From: an uncultured Eubacteriales bacterium
Lineage (GTDB): Bacteria; Bacillota; Clostridia; Oscillospirales; Acutalibacteraceae
Assembly (NCBI GenBank): GCA_934647945.1
Contig: CAKUFK010000012.1
Coordinates: forward strand, 28,448-92,447
Direction: 5' to 3'
DNA length: 64,000 nt
Shown piece by piece: positions 25,145-34,692 of this stretch. The notes beneath the pieces were generated by a model. That model was not told the DNA's origin and ran no database searches. It saw nothing but the letters and a program-made list of their open reading frames with translations. Each line of letters starts with the position of its first letter. Position 1 is the stretch's first letter. The position numbers and the translations under genes are program-made.

Positions 25145-25900
25145 TCAGCGGCGCCAATACGTCCGGCAATCCCTTGTCCGTTCCAGAAACCCATACTCGA
25201 TGAGATAGCGGCGCAGGGTGACATAATCGTCAAAAATATCCCGCAGGATTCCATTGACCTCTTTTTCCGTATAGGTGCGTCCGGGTTCGAACTGTTCCAC
25301 GATTTTTGTCAGGGCGACCACCTTGCGTTTTTCCTTGGCGGAAAAGACCCGCAGCTTCAGAGGCTCCAGGCTTTCGAACACGGCCGAGAGGATTTTCTCC
25401 CGCTCCTTGTCCGTGACGTCGAAGCGCTCGTCGAGGATCCGGACGGGCGGGGCCGGAAGGGTGCCCTCTTCCTGCGGGGATCTCCAGCCGATCGCCATTT
25501 CATAAAGCGCCAGATAAAGGCGGGCCCGCTTCGCCCGTTCGCGAAAGACGTGCTTCTGATGCCGCACGGTAGAGGGAGAGACCTCCAGCCTGTCCGCGAT
25601 CTCGGCATCGGACAGCCCCTGCCGGAACAGGCCGAAGAGCTCTTTCTGGTTCTCGGTCAGCGGATTGTATTTGTTCTCCTGCCGGAGCAGGCGTTCAAAC
25701 CGGTCGGGATGCTCTCCATCGAGATGCAGGAGGACGGCGCGGAACGCCTCGAAAAACCGCCCGCCGAAAGGGAACACCTCCCCCGCCTCAAAGGTTTTAC
25801 CGCAGCAGATACAGGTATAGTTACCCGACTCCTTATCCACGCGATAGCCCTGCCGGAGTTCCTCGTATGTCATGTTTTCCGGCGGTGTAGCAATTGACAT
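25145..25900 (-). CDS. Transcriptional regulator with LuxR-type HTH and DUF2087
   Basis: 251 residues. The N-terminal region has a Cys pair (CICCGKTF near residue 30) and a helical segment. A LuxR/Sigma-4-like HTH follows (LSDAEIADRLEVSPSTVRHQ near 95-115). The C-terminal DUF2087 domain (about 170-248) has VEQFEPGRTYTEKEVN and IFDDYVTLRRYLIEYGFLER. Proteins with this pairing are predicted regulators of unknown stimulus; the Cys pair could bind a metal. A promoter with an overlapping inverted repeat lies upstream and may be autoregulated. Confidence 0.82.
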   Translation of the reverse strand: MSIATPPENMTYEELRQGYRVDKESGNYTCICCGKTFEAGEVFPFGGRFFEAFRAVLLHLDGEHPDRFERLLRQENKYNPLTENQKELFGLFRQGLSDAEIADRLEVSPSTVRHQKHVFRERAKRARLYLALYEMAIGWRSPQEEGTLPAPPVRILDERFDVTDKEREKILSAVFESLEPLKLRVFSAKEKRKVVALTKIVEQFEPGRTYTEKEVNGILRDIFDDYVTLRRYLIEYGFLERTRDCRTYWRR

Positions 25901-25925
25901 AAATCGTCATCTCGTTTCAAGTTAT

Positions 25926-25963
25926 AATAAACATAATATAGTATAGTTTATTGTTTTTGTCAA
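25926..25963 (-). promoter_or_regulatory. Promoter with overlapping inverted-repeat operator
   Basis: Minus strand TTGACA (25958-25963), 17-bp spacer, TATATT (25935-25940). An inverted repeat AATAAAC-N13-GTTTATT (25926-25952) covers the -10 box, a placement suited to repression. Confidence 0.65.
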
Positions 25964-26021
25964 TTCTTTTTTAGATTATATAAAAAACCCTCGATCGGCA
26001 GAGGAGCCGTGTCGGAGAGCC

Positions 26022-26050
26022 TTGATTCTTTTCATCCCCCGTTGTATACT
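26022..26050 (+). promoter_or_regulatory. Sigma-A-type promoter of the phosphoesterase gene
   Basis: TTGATT (26022-26027), 17-bp spacer, TATACT (26045-26050), 140 bp before the translation start. The leader between has no recognisable riboswitch. Confidence 0.7.
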
Positions 26051-26190
26051 TTTCCCATGCACGATCCTCCGCCGTCTGGAGGGACGCGCGGCAGGCCGCC
26101 TACCGGCGGCGGGATCTGGCGGACCAAAGCAAGCCGGCTAGACGGCCATCCCTGCGGTATGGGGCCTGGTCAACATAAGGGGACATGGAC

Positions 26191-27700
26191 ATGAAAAATA
26201 AGACGCTCAACATCATCGGCATATGCGGGACTGGACTCGGCATAGTCATCGCCTGGTGCGTGCGCTGCGCTATGTATTTTTTCCATGACCATAGACCGCT
26301 GAACTTTCTGCCTGTTTTGCTGATCCAGGCGGCTGCTCTTGCGCTGTTTCTCGTCATGTGGCGGGTAAAGCTGCCCGCCTGGGTCTCCGTTGTCTCCCTG
26401 GCCGCCGGAGGGCTCGGTTTGGTTCTGTCCCTTGTCGTCGCCATCGTCAACCTACCCAACCTCCCCCATTTCGGCAACAACCTGTTGGAGATGCTGCCTG
26501 TTCTGGTTCTCGGTACGGCGGCGGCCGCACTCTATCTGCTATACGACCGGCTGAAGGCCAGCCGCGCGGCACGCTTCGCGGCGCTCTCCATTGCCGGAGG
26601 CGTAGCCGCCGCCGCGATTGGCCTGACTCTCCCCGGCTATCTCACGACAGGAGCCGTGGTGTTCGATACCGGCGGCCAATACACCGTGGAGTTTCTCTCC
26701 AACCGCCGCGGGCTGGGATTTGTGGAGGTCACCAAAGATGGAAAGACCGAAACCTATTACCATGCCGCGCATGGAAAAAACGTTGCCCACACCACCATCC
26801 ATCAGGTGGACATTCCGAAGGACGCCTTGCGGGGGGCCACCTACCGTGTGGGGGTAAAATCGGTTTTGTTTACCGTCAGCAACCATACCTTCTTCGGCAA
26901 CACCGTGCACGGAAAGCCGACGCCGTTCAGGACGCCTGTTTCAGAGGAAGGCGGGACCTTTTTTACGGTTTCCGACATACATGCCCAGCCCGGCGGCGCC
27001 ATTCACGCGGTATCGGCCCAATTCGACCGGCTGGATTTTATCGTATGCCTCGGGGACTGGCTGTCTTACGCGAGCAGCCGGTACGACCTATCCATGCTGG
27101 TGGATTTCATGGCCGAGGTCAGCCGGGGGGGAGCTCCCGGTTGTGTATGTCCGCGGAAACCATGAGCTTTTGGGAGAGGAAGCGGAACGCCTCCAGGCGT
27201 ATATCCCGACGCCCAACGGCGAATTTTATTACACACTGGCATACAACAACGCCTATTTTCTGATAAACGACCTGGCCTTCAACAAAGCGGACGCCTATCC
27301 CGGCTTTTCGGGCCTTTCGGACGGGGAGAATTACCGGACGCACCAAACGGCCTTCGTCGAGCAGGCCGTCTCGGAGGCAGAGGCGGCGGAAGCAGCGTAT
27401 TTCGTGCATCTTTCGCATATCCCCATCTCCACGGAAACGGTTCCTCTCAGGCAGAACCTAAAAGGGATCGTCGATCTTCTCAACGACGCGGCGGATGTCA
27501 GCATCTGCGGTCATACGCACCATTTCCGGGTTGAAAGCCCATCGGTGCGGGTCCATTTCCCCGTTGTACAGCAGGGGGGCAACCCGGATGCCGATCCCAG
27601 CCGTTATCTCGGCGCCGTTTTCACCCTGTCCGGCGGCCATATCACCGTGGAAAAAATCGATGCATCCGGCAATATACAGGAAAGGATCCCTTTGTCCTGA
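26191..27700 (+). pseudogene. Membrane metallophosphoesterase broken by a G-tract frameshift
   Basis: The start ATG at 26191 has AAGGGG 8 bases upstream. Residues 1-160 hold five hydrophobic helices (LPVLLIQAAALALFLVMW; VLVLGTAAAALYLLY). A calcineurin-like phosphoesterase domain follows with FFTVSDIHAQ (D-x-H) and FIVCLGDWLS. At 27124-27130 a run of seven G shifts the frame; the first frame then ends at 27165. In the next frame the domain continues VVYVRGNHELLGEE, HLSHIPIS and ISICGHTHHF-like SICGHTHHF. Removing one G restores a protein of about 502 residues with all metal motifs. Substrate unknown. Confidence 0.85.
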
Positions 27701-27775
27701 TTGTTTTCCGGACACCCTTTCGGGTTTCCGTTTTGTCCCTTGGGACTCATTCATCCGGCAATCGGATTTAGGAAG

Positions 27776-27834
27776 GGCTCCCTCATAAAACAAACCCACC
27801 AGAGTGACTGGTGGGTTTGTTTTATGAGGGAGCT
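27776..27834. terminator. 25-bp-stem hairpin at the left edge of the AT-rich island
   Basis: CCTCATAAAACAAACCCACC and further bases (27776-27801) pair with 27809-27834 across a 7-nt loop. T-runs lie in the right arm in both directions. It sits 75 bp after the phosphoesterase and 37 bp from the end of the foreign transporter gene, so it serves two convergent transcripts. Confidence 0.85.
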
Positions 27835-27870
27835 CTCCACATTCGCCTATGCTCAAACCCGATCCCCTAT

Positions 27871-29031
27871 TTACGAGGTGTGGAGCGCATCGATCGGCTG
27901 GAGACGGGATGCCTTTGCAGCCGGATATCCGCCGAACAATACGCCGATCAGTGCACAAAAGGCAATTGCCGCGATGGCAACCGACCAGTTCATTGCAACA
28001 GCGGCTTTGGCTATTAGGTTATAGATCTCTATAATTGCTATAGAAAGTGCCAAGCCTATTAAACCGCCGAGCACTGAAAGAATACACGCCTCACATAGGA
28101 ACTGAAGCATAATATGCTTTCTCTTTGCACCCACTGCTTTGCGGATGCCGATTTCACGGGTTCTCTCAGTAACCGACACCAGCATTATATTCATAATACC
28201 GATACCGCCTACAAGAAGAGAGATCGCGGCAATACCTGCAAGAAGCAAGGACATCGTATTTGTCACATCATCCATTGTGTCAAGTACATCGGACTGATTG
28301 CTTACATCATAGGCCTCTTCGTCACGGGTGGCCTGCAGTAAAAACATCTCAACACTGCTGATAGCTGCACTGACGGTGTTCTCACTTGCCGCCTTGATAT
28401 AAAACCGGCTCACACCCGTCTGTCCGGTCATACGGGAAGCGGTGGAATAAGGAATTAAAATCTTATTGTCATCGCTTCCTGCGAGGCTCGAGCCTTGTTC
28501 CTCCAAAACGCCCACAACCTTATAGAGGCTATCGCCTACAATAATCGTGCCATTTACAGCATCCCAAGTTCCAAATAAATCCGTTGCAACTTCTGTACCG
28601 ATTACACAAACCTTTGTATTCCACTCAACATCGGAGTCTACGATCTTTCTGCCACGCTGAATATCCATATCCTGAACGGTAAAGTAAGAAGGAGTCACGC
28701 CGACAACCGAGTAATTGCCTGTGTTGCTGTTTTTCTTAACCGTTTTGCTTGTGGATATGACAGGTGCAATGCCGCTGATGGTGGGATAGGAAGAAAGGCT
28801 TTCTACCGAATCTGCTGTAATCGAAACCTCCTCGCTCGAAATAGTTGCCGTAATCTGTTGCGAACCCATATCCGAAATACTGTCGGTAATGCCGCTTGCG
28901 GCTCCCTGAGTAATCGAAACGAGAATCACAACCGCCATTACACCGATAATGATGCCGAGCATTGTCAGAAAAGATCGCATTTTGTTATTAAAGATTGTCT
29001 TTAAGGAGAGCTTGACAATTTTCCAAGTCAT
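27871..29031 (-). CDS. MacB/FtsX-type ABC transporter permease
   Basis: 386 residues. One N-terminal helix (SFLTMLGIIIGVMAVVILVSI), a large extracellular MacB periplasmic-core-like domain (about 45-250), and three C-terminal helices (LLLAGIAAISLLVGGIGIMN; CILSVLGGLIGLALSIAI; IAAIAFCALIGVLFGG) give the standard MacB topology. The cytoplasmic motif TERTREIGIRKAVGAKRKHI is present. It works with the ATPase and adaptor encoded just upstream, probably exporting a peptide or drug or removing it from the membrane. Codon use is much more AT-rich than the flanking genes. Confidence 0.9.
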   Translation of the reverse strand: MTWKIVKLSLKTIFNNKMRSFLTMLGIIIGVMAVVILVSITQGAASGITDSISDMGSQQITATISSEEVSITADSVESLSSYPTISGIAPVISTSKTVKKNSNTGNYSVVGVTPSYFTVQDMDIQRGRKIVDSDVEWNTKVCVIGTEVATDLFGTWDAVNGTIIVGDSLYKVVGVLEEQGSSLAGSDDNKILIPYSTASRMTGQTGVSRFYIKAASENTVSAAISSVEMFLLQATRDEEAYDVSNQSDVLDTMDDVTNTMSLLLAGIAAISLLVGGIGIMNIMLVSVTERTREIGIRKAVGAKRKHIMLQFLCEACILSVLGGLIGLALSIAIIEIYNLIAKAAVAMNWSVAIAAIAFCALIGVLFGGYPAAKASRLQPIDALHTS

Positions 29032-29706
29032 TTATTTGCCCTCCTTATCGCTTAAAATGCCATCGTGGACGTATACTTTGCGACCCGCCTGATTGGCCAC
29101 ATTGATATCGTGGGTGATGAGGACAATGGTATGCCCGTCATTCCATAATCCTTTAATGATGTCCATAATTTCATTGCCGGAGGTGGAGTCCAAGTTGCCT
29201 GTCGGCTCGTCCGCAAGGATAATTGAAGGCTCACTTGCAAGAACTCTTGCTATCGCAACACGCTGTTGCTGACCGCCCGAAAGCTGCGACGGTTTATGGT
29301 GCATACGATCTTCTAACCCCACTTGCCCCAGTGTTTTCATCACTCGTTTGTGGCGCTCTGCCTGGGAGATCTTGTGATATAAAAGAGGCATTTCCACATT
29401 TTCATAAGCGGTTAGGTCAGGCAGCAGATGAAACTGCTGAAATATAAAGCCGATTTTGATACCTCGGATTTCACTGAGTTCGTCTTCAGTACAGCTATCT
29501 ACATACTCGCCGTCAAGGATATAATCACCGCTGTCCGGGATATCAAGACAACCGATAATGTTCATTAGGGTTGATTTTCCGCTTCCCGACGGACCGAGGA
29601 TAGAAACAAATTCGCGGGGCTTCACATGGAGGCTGACATTTTTGAGAACCGGCACATCAACCTCTCCCAATGTATAGGATTTGTATATGTGCTTTAGCCT
29701 TATCAT
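29032..29706 (-). CDS. MacB/LolD-type ABC transporter ATPase
   Basis: 224 residues. Walker A GPSGSGKST near residue 38, Q-loop FIFQQFHLLP, signature QLSGGQQQRVAIARVLA, Walker B IILADEPTGNLDS and H-loop LITHD are all intact. The gene ends directly before the permease gene and starts 12 bp after the adaptor gene, forming a three-gene export operon. Confidence 0.95.
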   Translation of the reverse strand: MIRLKHIYKSYTLGEVDVPVLKNVSLHVKPREFVSILGPSGSGKSTLMNIIGCLDIPDSGDYILDGEYVDSCTEDELSEIRGIKIGFIFQQFHLLPDLTAYENVEMPLLYHKISQAERHKRVMKTLGQVGLEDRMHHKPSQLSGGQQQRVAIARVLASEPSIILADEPTGNLDSTSGNEIMDIIKGLWNDGHTIVLITHDINVANQAGRKVYVHDGILSDKEGK

Positions 29707-29718
29707 CAGTGTCCCTCC

Positions 29719-31486
29719 TTAACCGCCGAATCCGCCAAATCCGCCGAATCCGCCGCCGCCTTGAGGCATTTGATTGGGATCAAAGTTTTCAAAGTCGAAA
29801 TCACCGAAGTTCATTCCGCCGCCACCGCCGGGGAATCCACCCAGTCCACCCCTGCCGCCGTCTTCGCCTTCGTTGACGGAGCCGGTTAAGGTAGAAGTAA
29901 TTTTGGTAATAACAATGAGGTCTCCCTCGGCAAGCTCATCGCTTTCAATAAGAATATACGTTCCGTCAGACATGCCGGTTTCAACGGTGACTCTCGTCAA
30001 ATCGCTGACATCCATATCCCCTTCTTCATAAACAGTACCTACCTCCGCGCCGGAAGGAGCAAGATATACATAGTTGTCGTCACCGGAAGTCCTTACAGCA
30101 TCAACGGGGACAAGCAAGCCTTCTCCACTATCCTCGATAACGATTTCCGCCGATGCGCTCATGCCTGGATAAACATCTTCAACATATTCTACAGCCGCCG
30201 TAATTTGGAACGCTACGGAACCGCCGCTTGAGGAGCCGTTATAAGAGATTTGGGTTACTTTTCCGGTATATTCTTCGCTGATCGCATCAATGGTAAAGGT
30301 GACGTCTTGTTCGAGTGCTACAGAAGAGATTTTCTGTTTCATCAACGGCGATTCCCATTGTAAATCCATCTTTGCCCATAACCATTGCCACAGAGCCGCC
30401 AACAGCCACTTCATCGCCAGCGGCGATAGGAAGTTCCAAAAGAATACCATCACAAGGGGCTGTGATTTCCTCATCGCCTATCACAGCGATTACAGCATCC
30501 TCAGTAACCTCATCCCCAACGGTAAAGTTGACTTCTTCCACCTCACCGCCTTTGGAAGATGTAAGTGTTTCCTTAGTAATGGGGGTGAGTGTTCCGCTTC
30601 CGCTGATAGTCTGTGTTACATTACCGTAGGCAACTTCATCCACGTTGTATGTGGTGATTCTCGTAACCGCTGCATTTCCGCCGAGTACTTTCGGCAAAAT
30701 GATAACGGCGGCAATCACCACTGCCAGAGACACCGCTGTTACTACAATCGGCTTCGTATATTTAAATCCCTTGCTTTTAGCGGCGGTTTTTTGATTTGGT
30801 TTTACAGGTGTTTTCATGTTTTTTGTTTCCTTTCCAACATTTGATGCCGTGGTCGATTTGCCTTGCTTCCGCATAACAAGCTGATAATCGTGTTCCAGAG
30901 TAGTGATTAAAAACTGTGGGATATTTATCTTTGAAAACGGATTGCCGTTTGGGCTTTTGAACTCTGTTAACAGCCGGACTGATAAAGCAAAGCCAAGTCC
31001 TTTTATTTCGGGAGTATCCTGCGCTTTTGCCGATAATGACGAAATCCTGTTCTTGGCTTGCTCTAACGGCATCTCTGTTAGATTCGCGACTGCATGGGCA
31101 CTTAAGCCGCCAAAGGTCGTCAAAAGATACATATACCGCTCCTCGTAATCAAGTTGTTTGATGCCGTTCACAAAGACGGTGTATTCTTTCGGGATAATGG
31201 GAGCAGGCAATGTTTCGTAGTTGTCATCGCTTTCAAGTTCATTTGACACGGCCTTGAGTATTTCCGCTGATACCAATACACCAAAGCTTTCTTTGGGCGG
31301 AGTGTCGGTATTGACCGTTTTGTCTATCGCGGCTTTCCAACTGTTGATAAGCAAGGGGGCTGCTTTTTTCACATCCTCTGTGATGTGGCAGCAGATAAAC
31401 CACAATCTGCGCAGATCAAGCGTGTAAAGCTCCCGAAATGCTTTGATATTTCCACGCCTTAACTTGTAATGCAGATCATAATCCAT
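29719..31486 (-). pseudogene. HlyD-type adaptor with ECF-sigma-like N-terminus and Gly-rich tail; frameshifted
   Basis: The start at 31486 has AAAGGGGG 8 bases upstream. Residues 1-85 resemble sigma region 2 (LRRGNIKAFRELYTLDLRRL, SWKAAIDK) and 105-165 resemble region 4 (LDYEERYMYLLTTFGGLSAH, LTEMPLEQAKNRISSL). A membrane helix (VVTAVSLAVVIAAVIILPKV) near 250 leads to a membrane-fusion/lipoyl-like domain (SGSGTLTPITKE). A TTTT tract at 30330-30333 (AAAA in the gene) shifts the frame; the first frame ends at 30287. The continuation SSVALEQDVTFTIDAISEEY gives the beta-barrel part and a Gly/Phe-rich end. One base removed restores one protein of about 588 residues. Confidence 0.8.
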
Positions 31487-31566
31487 CGTTTCATACCCCC
31501 TTTCTGACTCGTTGCTTGTTCTTCTTTATCCATTCATCACCCATCCCTTCGTGTAATACGCTATAT

Positions 31567-31599
31567 ATCATAGCAGGCCTCACTAAAGCGGCGCTAAAG
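31567..31599 (-). promoter_or_regulatory. Promoter with response-regulator-type direct repeats
   Basis: On the minus strand TATGAT (31567-31572) is a -10 box without a good -35. In its place are two CTTTAG half-sites (31583-31588 and 31594-31599) 11 bp apart, as expected for an OmpR-type activator. The adjacent two-component genes make a regulator plausible. Confidence 0.45.
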
Positions 31600-31622
31600 A
31601 CGAGTGTGAACTGCTTGTGAAA

Positions 31623-31671
31623 GAAAAAATGGCAAGAAACCGGCGATCATGCCGCAAATTTCTTGCCATTG
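31623..31671 (-). terminator. Terminator after the histidine kinase gene
   Basis: Minus strand AATGGCAAGAAA pairs with TTTCTTGCCATT across an 18-nt loop and is followed by TTTTTT. It separates the kinase from the transporter operon. Confidence 0.85.
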
Positions 31672-31686
31672 AGTATTATTCTGTAT

Positions 31687-32922
31687 TTACTTTAGTGTTA
31701 CTTTGAAGCCGATATGATTCGAGTCTTTCCTGTAGGCAACAATGTCCCCCTTATGGTTTTTGGCAATGCCTTTCGCTATCGAAAGTCCAACGCCAAAGCT
31801 ACCCGTAAAGGTTCTTGCTTTGTCTGCTCTGTAAAACCTGTCAAAGAGTTTTCCCAGTTCAACATTATCTACATTGCTGTATGTGTTTTCTACCGTGATA
31901 ACCGGGGAATGACCTTTCGAATACACCGTTATATAAATCTGTCCCCCGGGGTCACAATATTTAATCGCGTTATCAAGAAGTATGGACATCAGCTTCCGGA
32001 TCAGCCCCTCGTCTCCATTGTAAAGAATAAACGGCTCGATAGCGGTCATCAGATGCTTCTTCTTTTCCGCCGCAAGTCCCTCAAATTCCGAAACCGTATC
32101 GAATGCCATATTGCTTAAATCAAATTCAGCAACAGCAAGATTGGAGGTGTCCTCGTCCATTCGGGATAGAGTCACGAGCTGGTTGATAAGTAAACCCATA
32201 CGTTCACCCTCGCTGCGAATATCATCAAGCCACTCGTTTTTACCGATTTCGGATTCAACAATGTCCACATTAGATAGTATCAAGGTAAGGGGTGTTTTTA
32301 ATTCATGATTTGCATCGGTAACGAATTGCTTTTGTTTTTCATAACTTTCCGCAGCGGGTTTTACGGCTCGCTTCGATATAATAACAATAAGCAATAAAAT
32401 AAAAATAAAGCTACCGACTAAAGCAAAGAACACCGAATACAGTAAACGATTGGTCATCCCTCTGTTCATCTCTCCGTTTACAAAGACCAACGATTTTCCA
32501 TACTCTGTATCCAATACCCGGTATCGGTAATTGGATATCCAACCCCGTTCATCACCGCTGCTCAGCACCTTTTCCGCATATTCCCGGGCATCGTCTTTAT
32601 CAACAGACGATATTCTGTCGGTATTTTCACGAATAATTTGATTATTATTATCTACCCAAACCGTGAAAAATCGTGTGCTGAACTGTGTTTCGGGGGTGAA
32701 AAAATTTTCTTGTTGAAAACCAACGGGTGCAGGCGGTCGTTCCAATTCATTAAAATCAGGGAAAACTCCGTCATTTTTTGAAATGACATTTGTCAGCATA
32801 TCCATTGTATGATTGAGCTGCGAAGTGCTGGCAATATAAATCATTCCGAAAATAAGCGCAAAAACCACACTGACCGCAACAGCCGAAATGATAATAAACT
32901 TCTTCCGCAGGTTATAAATCAT
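31687..32922 (-). CDS. Sensor histidine kinase
   Basis: 411 residues. Two membrane helices (about 8-31 and 160-185) bracket an extracellular sensor of about 130 residues. The HisKA box FVTDANHELKTPLTLILSN has the phospho-acceptor His near 211. The ATPase domain shows LMSILLDNAIKYCDPGG, FDRFYRADKARTFTGSFGVG and LSIAKGIAKNH. It starts in a 4-bp ATGA overlap with the response regulator remnant upstream. It appears intact, but its partner regulator is truncated. AT-rich codon use. Confidence 0.93.
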   Translation of the reverse strand: MIYNLRKKFIIISAVAVSVVFALIFGMIYIASTSQLNHTMDMLTNVISKNDGVFPDFNELERPPAPVGFQQENFFTPETQFSTRFFTVWVDNNNQIIRENTDRISSVDKDDAREYAEKVLSSGDERGWISNYRYRVLDTEYGKSLVFVNGEMNRGMTNRLLYSVFFALVGSFIFILLLIVIISKRAVKPAAESYEKQKQFVTDANHELKTPLTLILSNVDIVESEIGKNEWLDDIRSEGERMGLLINQLVTLSRMDEDTSNLAVAEFDLSNMAFDTVSEFEGLAAEKKKHLMTAIEPFILYNGDEGLIRKLMSILLDNAIKYCDPGGQIYITVYSKGHSPVITVENTYSNVDNVELGKLFDRFYRADKARTFTGSFGVGLSIAKGIAKNHKGDIVAYRKDSNHIGFKVTLK

Positions 32923-33428
32923 TGTTTATCCTCCAATATATAACCTGCGTTGCGAACAAAACGGATCTCAATCGGAGCATTTACAGCATCGATTTTTTTG
33001 CGCAGATTAGAGATATGCACCCATACTACGCTCGTATCCACATGGCTATCCCAGCCCCATATATGAGTAATGAACTGCTCGGTGGCGATAATGCTGTTCG
33101 GCTGTTGCATCATCATTTCCGCTATCTGAAATTCCTTCCCGCTGAGAGTCTGTGTTTTATTATCATATCCTAACTCATAGGTGGAACGGTTAAGTACAAC
33201 ATCGTTATAAGTCAGCAAATCCGGCACATAATTATCCTTGCGGCGAAGCATTGCACGAACACGGGCAAGCAACTCCGAAGTTGAAAATGGCTTCGGCAAA
33301 TAATCATCTGCTCCTGCATCAAGCCCCTCTACTCGCTGTGATACTTCGGTACGGGCAGTGAGAAACAGCGCCGGTGTGGTCAATCCCCCTTTTCGTAAAC
33401 GCTTTAACACTTCAATACAATGTATCAA
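32919..33428 (-). pseudogene. OmpR/PhoB-type response regulator lacking the first half of its receiver domain
   Basis: The remaining frame matches a response regulator from IEVLKRLRKGGLTTPALFLT onward, with LDAGADDYLPKPFSTSELLA (conserved Lys) and the winged helix (LSGKEFQIAEMMM, HISNLRKKIDAVNAP, RFVRNAGYIL). The first half, with the acidic pocket and the phosphorylated Asp, is missing. The only starts are a TTG inside the fused sequence. At 33412-33428 the gene joins the 3'-truncated ABC exporter. It probably once partnered the histidine kinase and controlled the transporter operon. Confidence 0.85.
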
Positions 33429-34692
33429 TTAATATCACTGGGTCCTGGCTTGCATAACTGATATGCTGCCAATAATTTTGTCTATCTATTTTATGAAGCG
33501 GTTGTTGATTAATGAATATATCACCTTTTTCATAAGGCAGTAATTTTGCCAATATTTTTATAAAAGTAGTTTTCCCACAACCCGACATACCTGCAAAAGC
33601 ATAATATCCGGAGGTAAACTGTAAAGAGACATTTTTTAAAACATTTTCATTTTTGGTATATCCAAAATCTAGATTATTAATAGATACCATTTTAATATCA
33701 TCATCTAGAATTTCCTGCTTTACATTTTCGTCAACTTCTTCTTTCAAAAATTCACTGATCGGTTTACTTTGTCCAGCAAGTGATTTCCAATTTGCAATCA
33801 CATTGGGTATAGCAAATAAATTCGATGAAATTGTCGGAATTACAATGATCAATGCCAGTAAATCAGCCATTGTAGACATACCTTTTAATACATAAGTTCC
33901 CCCGATAAAAGAAACCAAAACTATCATAATCGTACTTCCAAAAGACGAAAAAAGTTCTGTAGAATTTGCAATTTTTTTAGTGCGCAACAGCATATTTAAA
34001 AAGCTTTGGCTTTCAATCAAATACGGCTCCGATGCTCGTTCCGGAATCAAAAATCTTGCTATTTCTCTGTTTTGTATCTGTTCCCAAAGTCGATTATATA
34101 ATTTACCCTGACGAATACCGAATTCATTATATAAATTATTTAATCTCTGCAATGCACGATGCGAAAAAACAAGCATAATACCTGTTACCACTATTGACGT
34201 TAATAGTACGAGATAATTAAGTGTTATGGCATATATACATCCCGAAATAATCACTATTGCAGTTTGGTATGTAGAGAATACTAAATTTATACATGAAGTT
34301 ACTGTTGATGGTACATTTTTTCTGATTTGGCCTAATGCGTCGTTTGCATTCAGCCAATATTTTTGCCTTTTGTATTTTTCATATAGCAAATCTTCACAAT
34401 AAACTGTTGCTTTGCGTATTAAATTGAAATTTTGTGTTTTATTTAAAATCGAGCAAATAAAATTAGTTAAAATAATCGCTGCCAAGAATAACAACGAGTG
34501 TCCAAAATCTATTGTTGATTTATTTAAAATAGATTGTGTTATTCTACGAAATGTCTCAGCCATCAAAGCACCTGCTAGAATACCAGTAACGGTAATTATA
34601 ATTACCAACATAGCTACATTCAGCCAATTTTCTTTAAATTGATTCAACATAATCTTATTAAATGCGTTGAGCTGATTTTTCGATGGTTGCAT
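33412..34692 (-). pseudogene. ABC exporter (fused TMD-NBD) truncated inside the ATPase domain
   Basis: 426 residues remain of a protein usually near 570-600. About five to six membrane helices lie in residues 1-300 (WLNVAMLVIIITVTGILAGA; LLFLAAIILTNFICSIL). The ATPase domain begins near 335 with FGYTKNENVLKNVSLQF, Walker A GMSGCGKTT and Q-loop YASQDP. Signature, Walker B and H-loop are lost; the frame ends IDTLY in the regulator remnant. GGGGG precedes the ATG. It is far more AT-rich than even its island neighbours. Such half-exporters can serve bacteriocins or lipids; substrate unknown. Confidence 0.88.
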
